From positions 35,002,766 through 35,066,765 of the forward strand of contig CM058234.1 in assembly GCA_030180135.1 (NCBI GenBank): a DNA stretch of 64,000 nucleotides, in the 5' to 3' direction. Source of the DNA: Orychophragmus violaceus (taxonomy: Eukaryota > Streptophyta > Magnoliopsida > Brassicales > Brassicaceae). The notes beneath the pieces were generated by a model, which made no database searches, was not told the DNA's origin, and saw only the letters and a list, made by a program, of their open reading frames with translations. A program made the translations under genes and the position numbers. Below, in pieces: positions 12,203 through 22,383 of this stretch (position 1 is the stretch's first letter; each line of letters starts with the position of its first letter).

Positions 12203-12903
12203 TGTTGGGATTATGTCCTGAAATCACATTGTACTTACTCTAACGATAGTTGTATGTCGAGATCAGACATGTTGTATGATACTTGTCGGTTGCAATGTTT
12301 TGCTAGAAGCCTCTTGCAGTCTGTAAGTTGTAGACTTACAGCCAGTATCATATGATCCTATAGGGTCACACACCTAAGCAATCTGGAAGGTTTTATATGG
12401 GAATGATCATCATGGTGATGATCAAGATGATGTGTATTGGATACGCATCAATATCGATTAAAGAGAAGTGTGTCGATCGACACAGTTGGTGTATCGATCG
12501 ACACAGGGTCGATTCCGAAACTGATGTTTCGGTTTTATGACTTGGACTATTTCGGTTAAACCCGAAAGATGGTTTAGTCATAACAGGTCGTATATATAGG
12601 CTTATATGGTCGACCTGAACCCCAAGCCATATCAGTTTTCTCGATCAGAAAATAGAAAGACGCTCTCTTCAATTCCCAGATCCGGCACTAGCATCCTGGC
12701 GTTCCAGGTTGTGTGCGTGTGGACTACGATAGAGGCGAGGCATCTGAATCGCTCCTGATCTCGTCTTACCAGATTCATCTTCCGCTGCCAGAACAAGGTA
12801 AACGCGAGATCTATGATTCAATTACTTAAACCCTGAGATTCTAGGCTCGGAATTCAGACAGAGGGTTGCCTAATCGGATTAGGAACTGCTAGGAATTCGA
12901 ATA
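12203..12903 (+). repeat. 5' LTR of element B (701 bp)
   Basis: It starts TGTTGGGATTATGTCC; its end GGAATTCGAATA is mutated compared with GGAATTCCAACA in the other copy. It carries the palindrome pair (12470-12506) and a TATA-like GTATATATAGG near 12589. Confidence 0.93.
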
Positions 12904-12904
12904 G

Positions 12905-12916
12905 TGGTGTCAGAGC
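12905..12916 (+). other. Primer binding site of element B
   Basis: TGGTGTCAGAGC, one base after the LTR, differs by one base from TGGTATCAGAGC, the site pairing with the 3' end of initiator methionine tRNA that primes minus-strand synthesis in many plant LTR elements. Confidence 0.85.
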
Positions 12917-14328
12917 AGAGTGTCGATCGACACACTAGGTGTGTCGGTCGACACAGAATGGCGAATTCGACAGAATCGGCGGCTAGGGTTTTTCGCGAAG
13001 AAAAAACGAAAGACTACTGTGTCGATCGACACAGGTTGAGTGTCGGTCGACACAGAACATATTCGGTCCAGTGTCGATCGACACAGGTTAGTGTCGGTCG
13101 ACACAGACCTAGCGAATGGTTAATCGGTTCAATTGGATTGGACCGGTTATCATGCTTGGTTAAGTCCGAATAGATTGGTTTAAATTGGATGAACTGGTTC
13201 AATTGGATTGAACTGGTTATCTCAATTAGCATAAACCGATTTGGTTAAAATCAGTTTGATTGGATAAGTCGGTTCAATTCAATTGGACCGGTTATCGCAA
13301 TTAGTTGAAACTGGTTAAAACGGTTTGAATTGGATGAATTGATTCAATTGGATTGAACCAGTTATCTCAATTAGTATAAACCGATTTAAATAGTTAAGAT
13401 CAGTTTGATCTGATAAGTCGGTTCAATTGGATTGGACTGGTTATCAAAACTGTCTTCGGTTTAGGTCTATGTCGACCGTCACACATGGGTTGTGTCGATC
13501 GACATGACCGGTTCAATGAACCGGGTTAATTGGATTAACCGGTTATTGAAGTCCGGTTTCATTTGGTGGTGTCGATCGACAGACATGGTCTGCGTCGATC
13601 GACACAGTGCTCGCAATTCTGGTTATTGAACCTTCAATTTGCAGAAACCAAACTAAACTTAAACCTTGATCAAAGCTTAGCTTTAATATGGTCAACTGTC
13701 AAGACTCATTTCATTGTGTGATGGTCTAGCCAAGAGCTTGGTGTCCACAATTACGAGAGTAAGGCAGGTAATTATGTTGATGGACTTGCAGTGCTTGACA
13801 TCAACAATTACATGACCTAAGAGATTGATATGCTAACCGTTCAGAGTTTAGTTTCCTCAACTAAATATCAAGTAACCTTGATGTCTTGCCCAAATCTTGT
13901 CTACTGTCAAGACTTGTGTCGTTTGTTGGATAGCCTTGGAGTCCTTGGTATCCACTGCTACATGAGTAAGGCAGGTGATCATTGATAGACTTGCAGTGCG
14001 ACTGTCAATGATCACAAGACTAAAGAGATTGGTTTACTTGACTGGGCCATCAGAAGTTCTGGACCCAGAGACGTCAGAGTAGATGAGACATGGATTTTTT
14101 TATCTGCGACCAAGAGTTGTACTGGGTACAATTAGCAATGATTTGCTTACCTAGATAACTAAATTTTGGGTGATGACGAGTCGTCCACTCAGATTTTGGT
14201 GAAGTATGGGTCTTGGATCATTATATTCATTGAGGAAACATTGTTTGAATATAATGCGAGTTTTCTTATTAGATAAGATTTCTCATGATATACATAACTA
14301 AATCTTTGTTTTTCTTGGATTTCAGCTT
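12917..14328 (+). other. 5' leader of element B with palindrome and hairpin repeats
   Basis: Noncoding leader in three parts. Palindrome pairs TGTCGATCGACAC/TGTCGGTCGACAC lie at 12921-12956, 13020-13055, 13071-13106, about 13469-13506 and 13570-13606. A repeat rich in GGTTCAATTGGATTGAA (13110-13560) includes a unit of about 145 bp (starts near 13187 and 13332). Two related modules (about 13690-13850 and 13905-14040) each hold a hairpin: arms 13768-13782/13799-13811 with one bulge, and a perfect 10-bp stem 13976-13985/14005-14014, both with a GACTTGCAGTGC loop. Confidence 0.7.
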
Positions 14329-15133
14329 ATGTCTATGACTACTTTCTCGTTGCGATCCGTCCTTGAGAAGGACAGGTTAAATGGATCCAACTTCCTCAAT
14401 TGGTATCGGAATTTGAGATTAATCCTCAAGCTGGAGAGCAAGGACTATGTCCTTGAGAAAGCTCTTCCAGAAAGGCTTGGGACCAATCGCTCGCGTGCAG
14501 TATATAATGCTTGGAATAAGCATTATATTGATGTGGTAGATGTATGTGGTCTGATGCTGGCTACCATGAACTCGGACTTGAAGAGTCAATACGAGAACGT
14601 GGAGTCGCCAACAGAGATGATCACCAGCCTGAAACTTCAGTTTCAGGATCTGGCACGAGTTGAGAGATTCCAGATGGTGAAGTCTCTCACTGGGTGCAGA
14701 CTACCAGAGGATGCTCCAGTGAGTCCTCATGTCATTAAAATGATGGGTTACATTGATAACCTGGGGAAACTGGAATGTCCTGTCAGCTTAGAGTTGGCCA
14801 CTGACATCATTCTGCAGTCACTGCCGTCTAGTTATGATAAGTTTATCAAAAGCTATATCAAGAATAACTTGACGAAGACGTTGACTGAGCTGCATGGCAT
14901 GCTCAAAACAGCAGAGCATGACATCATAAAGGGTAAAAGATCTGAGAAATCTTGTGTTGGCAAGGGTAGAGGCAGGGCCGTCCAGATTTGGAATCAGGAT
15001 AAGCCTGTGTCATCTTATAAGCCTAAGTCAGGCCCATCTGGTGTTAGAAAGTGCTTCTACTGCGATGAGTCATGGCATTGGAAGATAGATTGCATTAAAT
15101 TCTTGGAAGATTCACAAGAGATGGAGAAGATGT
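14329..15133 (+). pseudogene. Gag of element B, 5' part, cut by element A
   Basis: The open frame starts MSMTTFSLRSVLEKDRLNGS and is closely similar to gag of element C. The zinc knuckle is CFYCDESWHWKIDC: the Cys and His ligands remain, but the usual G before H is W. The true gag frame stops being element B sequence at 15133, where A begins after the TSD gatgt (15129-15133). It resumes at 22384 with YGTSSSG. Apart from this insertion no stop is seen, so gag was open when A arrived. Confidence 0.88.
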
Positions 15134-15807
15134 TGATGGATTATGGTGTTTATTCAAGGTTTAATTCTCAATTACAACCTAACACAAATCCTTAAACAGA
15201 TCTAGGTTCTTGCAAAACGAATCATAAAACAAACCTGTAACATTACCTATGGATTGCACAGCGGATTGATGGTAATGACAAGATCAGCTAGAACAGATTA
15301 ATCACCTATTCCTCCTTGAGTATCCACACTCTTACAATCAAGGGACGGCTGCTAGACCAAAGATATGGATGATCAGAGAGAGAGATTAGAGAGAGAGAGG
15401 CTCGCGGCCACAAGGAGAAAATCGCAGGGAAGGGCCTCTTCCTTAGGGTTTCTTATTCCTTTTATCTCTCATTCATGGGCCCAAGTCATTAGACTAATGG
15501 CTCATTAATCTTTTGGGCCCAAGACACAAATCAGACAAAAGCCTGTATTTTGTCTGGCCCAATTCTCTGATCTAATACAGTAAATGCCATTACATCTTAC
15601 CGTATTAATTCCATTTTAACTTTCCCGTTAGCTATGGTGTGTGACCCTTAGGGATCATACAATACTGGTAATAAGTCCTAAACTTATAGATCATGAGCGG
15701 ACTCTAGCAAGCCATCATGATCACCCAGAATTTATGACTTATGTCTGATCTCGACACTTATCATACTTTCTAGAGATAGTACGGTAGATTTCAGGACATT
15801 CCCAACA
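15134..15807 (-). repeat. 3' LTR of element A (674 bp)
   Basis: It reads TGATGGATTATGG to CATTCCCAACA on the plus strand, followed by the PPT complement ATCTCCCACTTG. The PPT-proximal ~190 bp resemble the LTR of element D, while the rest differs. A GAGA-rich stretch lies near 15378-15402. Confidence 0.95.
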
Positions 15808-15875
15808 ATCTCCCACTTGTACTGGAATCCTACACAGGACATTCCCAACAATCTTCCGATTGTACTGGAATCCTA
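15794..15875 (-). repeat. Local duplication of the LTR/PPT junction of element A
   Basis: Two copies of about 40 bp (CAGGACATTCCCAACAATCT..., 15794-15834 and 15837-15875) lie side by side. The second lacks the clean PPT (CTTCCGATTG in place of CTCCCACTTG). Confidence 0.75.
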
Positions 15876-16679
15876 CATTCCCTAGTCCTTTTGTCTTAAT
15901 ATCTCGATCTGGCATAAGGCAAGATGCGTGTCATCCTTATATAGCCAGACCATGTTTATCGGACCAGATTTGATACTGACAATGCAAACGACTTGGGCAA
16001 GTCCGTTTGGGAATGGCCATTCTCTTACCAGCTATCAAATCTCCGATTGGCCTAGAGATATTACCTCCGTTAAACGGCAGGGACAAATCCCATCTTGTTC
16101 CATCACTATGAACTACACAATTCATAATACACCCAACCAAGGTCCGTATAGCTCCCAGTTACGAAACAGCGTTAGACAATGATCAAAGCGCATTACTCCA
16201 TGTGCAGCCACATGCATGCGAACTCAGGTCTAAGGACTATACTCTATAGTCGTATATGAGAACTTCTTATGACACAGATATTAATATCTTGCAGAGTTCT
16301 CATCTTGCGGGCCATGTCCGGTCATATGCTCCCCTACATATACCTATGTGTCGACTTTGATGCCGCGCATCTATGACCCCTCGAAACTTGGTCATAAGTC
16401 TCAACACAATCTAGTCTCAACAGGTTGTTGTTGTTCCAATTTCAACAACTTTCGACTATGGACACTATGATTTATGTCACTTCGTTAAATATGGGGTTTC
16501 AGGATCAAGTCTACTCATGTACTTCGATGGCCCATATATAATGACATGAATCATTTTGGAACGATTATTTATATCACAGTTAAAATAATCCAGAAATCAT
16601 TAGATTTTATAAACATAAAATATTATGTTTACATGAACCTTTCAAAACAACTAAGTAAAGCCCTTTACAAACTCCCACT
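15808..16679 (-). other. 3' noncoding module of element A
   Basis: Noncoding and conserved with the other elements. Hairpin arms ATGAGAAC (16256-16263) and GTTCTCAT (16296-16303) lie beside GACTATA-CTC-TATAGTC. The inner purine tract complement AAACTCCCACT is at 16669-16679. Confidence 0.7.
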
Positions 16680-16689
16680 GAAATTGAGA

Positions 16690-19206
16690 CTACATCTTAA
16701 TTTCACTCATCCTACAGCTACAGTCCGCGACTCGTGCTTAGGCATAAGGAGTGGCTTCGTTAATAGATTAGCAACGTTCTCATTCGATGAAACTTGCTTA
16801 TCTACTTAACACCTCTGTCATTTATCTCACGGAATAGGTTATACCTATCCTCAAGGTGTTTGGAACTATGATGTGCAGCTAGTCTCATCTATGCTGGGAA
16901 TCACATCAAGTTCAGTGATGAACTCTTCTTTCCAAACAACCTCTTTCGCCGCTTTACAGGCTGCGAAATGTTCAGCTTAAGTCATGGAGTCAGCAACAGT
17001 GCCTTGCACCGCCAGTTAGACACAAGATATAGCCGGACTGTGACCAGGAATTATCTTTGTCTATTGGAAAATTGCCTTTCAGACTCTATCGACTTGTAGC
17101 ACCTCACTTTCTCCGTAAATCAAGAACTTATCCTAAGTATTCCTCAAATACTTCAGAATATTCTTTACGGCAATCCAGTGATTTTTTTTGCTGGATTTGA
17201 CTGGTCTTTACTTGTCTTGCTTAGCATTAAAGCAACATCAAAACAAGTACGTGTCATGGCATACATGATAGATTCAATTGCCGTCGCATATGGAATCCTA
17301 TCCATGCATTCAAGCTCAGCAGATATCGCAGGACACTGTATCTTGCTTAATGAATTGCCATGTGACATTGGCATAAAACCCTTCTTGGATTGCTGATTAC
17401 GTGTAGGACTTTGTCAATTTAAGAATCCTGACTTTGTCCTACCAGCTCTTTTGGATCTTTATCTTTAGATCCAAAATCCAAGAACATACGTGGCTTTACC
17501 CGTGTCAATCACAAAACCAACTCCCAAGCCAGTCCATTACCGACTGCAGCATTGGGACGTTATTTCCGAGAATCAGTATGTCATCGACATACACTATGAG
17601 ACATGCAACATTGCTCCCACTTATCTATTAGTAAACGCACAGTTCCACTTCGTTCCTGTTCAAGTCAAAACCTTGACTACTTCAACAGAACGAAGATTCC
17701 GACTCCGATATGTTTGCTTCCATCCATGAATGGATCAATGAAGCTAACTTACACATAGTGTAATTTTCGGAGTCCGGGCTCACTTTCGCTTCTTTGAATT
17801 TCGCAGGTTCGTCGCTTTCAATGATCATCAGATCATGCGAACTTTCAATGATCATCAGGTTCAACTAATGACGAGAAATCACTCTCGGATTAGTAACTGA
17901 TTCATTCATATCTGCGAACTTCAGGCTCTACAGGTGTAGATTCTACAGAAATCTGTAAATCCATCCGTTGCTCTCCCTTAACAGGTTGAGCAGCCTCCTG
18001 TATTTCTCGAATTTCTTCGAGTTGTACTTTTACTCCCACTGTTCTTCTTGGAAAGTAACTTCCCTTCTTAGAAAACAGAATGGACGTAAAAGTAACAAGC
18101 CTTGGTTTCCCTAGGACAACCAGCGAAGTAGCACAACTACAGATACTCAGTAAAGACGAATTTGGATCGATTCCAATCCACATTTACGTGGTGTCTTTCA
18201 ACTGATATTGGTAGAACTATTTCAGCGTAAACTTAGATATTTTTAGAGCGTTATTCTTAAAGAATATCATGGAAGATTCGTGTGACTCATCTTTAATCAT
18301 TTCTAATAAGATCTGATTCTTTCTCACAGAAACACCTCCAGGTTTTCAGGAGGAATGAGCAGTGAAACGATTTCACACTCATTCAGATGATCACACAATC
18401 AATGACTTAAGTATTCTCACTCGTGATCTAATCCAGAGTCTTAATACTTCTGTCATTTAGATTCTATACTTCATTCTGGAACTCTTTCGACCATGTCAAA
18501 GAATTCCGACTTGTGTCTCATCAAATGAACACAGTCACACTCACTGAAGTAATCAGTAGAGACAATGAAGTACAAGAAATTTTCTCTGGCATTACTGCTC
18601 ATCGGACCACATACATTAGTATGTCCAATGTCCAATAAGCCTTTGGGCTTTTCTCTAGCTCGGCTAAGATGGGCCCTTTGTGTTTTGGTCCAGTAAGAAG
18701 AATTCAAGTCTCATAAGATATCCATTCAAATGAGCCCAAAAGTCCATAACTATGGGGTTTCTGAATCCGATTTACTCTATGTGACCAAAACATTTATGCC
18801 AAGAAAAATCAGGTTTAATTCATCAGATTTAAACCAATTCGGTATTTATGTTATATTTAGGCACTCTTTGGTTTAAGATATAAAACCCATTCCTTGAATA
18901 GGGTGCTACAATTAACATTTCATTAAGATCAAAAGAACAAAACTTGTCTTTATCAAAATGAAAAACATTCAAATTCTTTATAAGAAAATGAAAAAAAACA
19001 ACTCTGCTTAAAGCAGGTACATTGTAGCAATTACTTAATACAAAACCAAGCCTCAAAGGCATTTACAAGTGAAAACCCTACGGCTGAGGCAGCATCCCAA
19101 GCTCCTTCCAGACTCGCAGTTCCACTTGCCCTTCCTTCAACGTTCTACTGTTGTTCAGGCTCTGCATATTATAACAAATATCAGTGCCACAATCAGTATC
19201 CAATAC
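16690..19206 (-). pseudogene. Decayed pol remnant of element A with RT deletion
   Basis: Minus-strand fragments match integrase (HTNVCGPMS within 18471-18707), the integrase C-terminus (17902-18183) and RNase H (17165-17374), all separated by stops. The RT junction near 17731-17775 matches those of B and C and removes the first catalytic Asp region of RT. The protease start reads DTDC instead of DTGC and follows an in-frame TAG after gag. Confidence 0.8.
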
Positions 19207-20097
19207 CTACAAGGTATAACTTGAAGTAATAACATGAATACCTGAGGAAGTAGTCTCATACATCAACTTTAACTCCTCATAATCTTCCATGAATTTAATG
19301 CAATCTCTTTTCCAATGCCCAGTCTCTTTACAGTAGCAGCACTTACCAACGTAAGAGGTATCTGACTCGGGCTCAGAAGACACACGCTTGCCATGATTCA
19401 AAATCTGGACAACTTTGTCTTCACCCTTGTCAGCATTAGGTTTAGTAAACCTACCCTTCTCATTCATGAGATTGTACAGGGTACTCTTCACGTTTGGCTC
19501 AACTGTCTTGAGCATGTCATGCAGTTCAGTCAACGTCTTCGTTAAGCCTTTCTTGATATAGTCCCTTACGAACTTATCATAGCTTGACGGCAGTGACTGC
19601 AGAATGATATCAGTTGCCAATTCTTGGCTAACTGGATAATCCAGTTTCCTCAGGTTATCAATGTAACCCATCATTTTACTGATATGAGGACTTACTGGAT
19701 GATCAATCGGTAGCTTGCAGCTAGTGAGAGATTTAACCAACTGGTATCTCTCCACTCTTACCTGCTCCTGAAATTTCAATTTCAGGCTGCTGATCATCTC
19801 TATTGGCGACTCCATCTTCTCATATTGCTTCCGCAAATCTGAGTCCATGGTAGCCAATATCAGACCACGCACATCTACCGCATCATTATAATGCTTATTC
19901 CAAGCATTATATACTGCATGAGAGGCATTGGACCCGATCCTCACGGGGAGAGCTCTTTCAAGGACATAGTCCTTTCTCTCCTGCCTGAGAACTAGTCTCA
20001 GGTTCCGCGACCAAGTCAAGAAATTTGATCCGTTCAGTTTGTCCATCTCAAGGACATACCGGATCGAGAAAGTGTTTTGATTGTTTGTGCTCGTCAT
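19207..20097 (-). CDS. Gag protein of element A (296 aa)
   Basis: The open frame starts MTSTNNQNTFSIRYVLEMDK and aligns with gag of D over its whole length, including the capsid-like region and a zinc knuckle CCYCKETGHWKRDC near residues 255-268. It ends at a TAG just before the protease motif, at a place where D has a Trp codon (SWVMDTG). The product would therefore be gag alone. The frame is free of stops in an element whose pol is destroyed, which suggests gag is still useful for mobilisation in trans; this is inference. Confidence 0.85.
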   Translation of the reverse strand: MTSTNNQNTFSIRYVLEMDKLNGSNFLTWSRNLRLVLRQERKDYVLERALPVRIGSNASHAVYNAWNKHYNDAVDVRGLILATMDSDLRKQYEKMESPIEMISSLKLKFQEQVRVERYQLVKSLTSCKLPIDHPVSPHISKMMGYIDNLRKLDYPVSQELATDIILQSLPSSYDKFVRDYIKKGLTKTLTELHDMLKTVEPNVKSTLYNLMNEKGRFTKPNADKGEDKVVQILNHGKRVSSEPESDTSYVGKCCYCKETGHWKRDCIKFMEDYEELKLMYETTSSGIHVITSSYTL

Positions 20098-21690
20098 AGC
20101 TGAAATTTAGAGATAAATAGAGTTTTAGTTATTTAGTTCATAAAAGAGTAATCTTAATAACTTATAAGAAAACTCGCATTGCATTCAAAATTTCTTTGTT
20201 TAACCTCATAAGAATGCAATGATTCCGAGACCCATGTTCAGCTAAATCCAAAATGGGCCACTGGCCGTCACCCGGAATTAGCTTTACTTGGTAAGCATAC
20301 ACACAGCTAGTTATATCTCATATAACTCTCGGTTGTGAATTGGACCCGAGGCCCAAATTCACCAGATGTCTCAAGGCCCGGGACTCCCGATGGCCCAGTC
20401 AAGGAAACCAATCTCTTACAGCCAAATAATCACTAAAGTCTGGGACTCCCAATGAAATTAGTGACTATATACTACTTTACTTATGCGAAAACAGACACCT
20501 CACACTGTAAGCCATATCTGTAATCGAATAAGCGTTAAGTAGCTGACAAGATTGGGCAAGACATCCAAGCTTGATATTGGTTTTGAGGATTTTCAGTTTT
20601 ATTTCCAAAAATAGAAGATTACTCTTTTGGGAAACTTACTTATTTTAGAAACTTTCTAAATTTAGTAACCTACTAAAAATAGAAATTTCTAATTTAATAT
20701 TTTATTAATATTTTCGGGTTGGGTCATAAATTATAGGCCCAATTCTTGGCCCAAGACCATAGAATTCCAGTTGGCCCAATAATTTGACATAACCGATTCG
20801 GTTTATTAATTCTGGTCCAAGACCAAATTAACTATCAAAACCATCGGTTATTTACTAAACCAGACCAGCTCTAAATTATTTGGTCCAACCAAATCAAACT
20901 TAGACCAGTCTTCGGTTTAGGTTAAAATTCAATTTTTGAATTTCAATCCGGTTTAACCAAAAATTAAATAATACCATGTATTAAATAATTTCTAGCAAAC
21001 CGCGATTCGGGTTAACCGCTTGAACCACCAATTAAATTGGATCGGTTCAGTTAAATCCAAAACCGGGAAGAAACACCTAGTGTTTTAGCCAATTTGATTT
21101 AACTTGCGGTTTAAGGCTAAAGCTGACAATGAACCACAATCGGTTTGATCGGTTCATTGTCGCGGGTTTGGGAAGAACAAACCATAATTATCAAAGCTAA
21201 AACAACAATAATAAGACAAAACGATTTTCGTCTTTTAAGCTTAATCATCAATTCGATTTTGACTTTTTTTTTCAATTCGATAATTGATAACATCGATCGC
21301 AAACCTTATCAATTAATTATCAATCGATTCATGACCTTTACCTCACGATCAAGACAAACAAGTGATTATCTCATGATTGTACAAAGAGGTCAACTTTCGA
21401 TTAATTTAATGAAGCAAAGAAGTCAACAAGCGAATCTTGTTGGAACAAAGTTGATTCAAACAAAATAAACAAACGCAACATGCTATTGTCAAAGAACAAA
21501 GCCCTAGAACATGCGATTTGTTCGTTAACAATTCAACAATTCAATAATCGAATTCAACAATTCAATTCAAACACGATTTTGTCTTTAGCAAAGTCCAAAA
21601 CAAAAAAATGTGTGATCGTAATTCACTTCTGATTTTAACAAGAATTTGCGATTATGACAAAGATCCAAAAAGCAAAAACCTAACGACCTA
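20098..21690 (-). other. 5' leader of element A
   Basis: Noncoding minus-strand leader. A hairpin at 20430-20464 has stem TCACTAA/TTAGTGA and the loop core GGGAGTCCC (minus strand), also found in element D. The part nearer the LTR is AT-rich, with many AAACCG/GGTTTA motifs and no palindrome pairs. Confidence 0.65.
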
Positions 21691-21703
21691 GGCTCTGATA
21701 CCA
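21691..21703 (-). other. Primer binding site of element A
   Basis: The plus-strand complement is GGCTCTGATACCA, so the minus strand reads TGGTATCAGAGCC. This is a perfect match to the initiator methionine tRNA-type site, one base from the LTR. Confidence 0.93.
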
Positions 21704-21704
21704 C

Positions 21705-22378
21705 TGATGGATTATGGTGTTTATTCAAGGTTTAATTCTCAATTACAACCTAACACAAATCCTTAAACAGATCTAGGTTCTTGCAAAACGAATCATAAAA
21801 CAAACCTGTAACATTACCTATGGATTGCACAGCGGATTGCTGGTAATGACAAGATCAGCTAGAACAGATTAATCACCTATTCCTCCTTGAGTATCCACAC
21901 TCTTACAAGCAAGGGACGGCTGCTAGACCAAAGATATGGATGATCAGAGAGAGAGATTAGAGAGAGAGAGGCTCGCGGCCACAAGGAGAAAATCGCAGGG
22001 AAGGGCCTCTTCCTTAGGGTTTCTTATTCCTTTTATCTCTCATTCATGGGCCCAAGTCATTAGACTAATGGCTCATTAATCTTTTGGGCCCAAGACACAA
22101 ATCAGACAAAAGCCTGTATTTTGTCTGGCCCAATTCTCTGATCTAATACAGTAAATGCCATTACATTTTACCGTATTAATTCCATTTTAACTTTCCCGTT
22201 AGCTATGGTGTGTGACCCTTAGGGATCATACAATACTGGTAATAAGTCCTAAACTTATAGATCATGAGCGGACTCTAGCAAGCCATCATGATCACCCAGT
22301 ATTTATGACTTATGTCTGATCTCGACACTTATCATACTTTCTAGAGATAGTACGGTAGATTTCAGGACATTCCCAACA
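21705..22378 (-). repeat. 5' LTR of element A (674 bp)
   Basis: Same length as the copy at 15134 and about 99.4% identical by eye. The differences seen are near 21840, 21909, 22167 and 22301. Confidence 0.95.
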
Positions 22379-22383
22379 GATGT

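Larger units (their letters stand above)
15134..22378 (-). mobile_element. Copia-type element A nested in gag of B
   Basis: The 674-bp LTRs at 15134-15807 and 21705-22378 differ at about 4 sites (roughly 0.4 My). The TSD is gatgt (15129-15133 and 22379-22383). Minus-strand order: LTR, perfect primer site, leader, open gag, broken pol, 3' noncoding module, PPT, LTR. The insertion is recent although pol is dead, so it must have been mobilised by another element's enzymes. Confidence 0.95.

Noticed and set aside
12921..13606. Palindrome pairs looking like regularly spaced repeats (CRISPR-like)
   Set aside because: Spacing is irregular, units are themselves palindromic and paired, and they lie in a plant retrotransposon leader.
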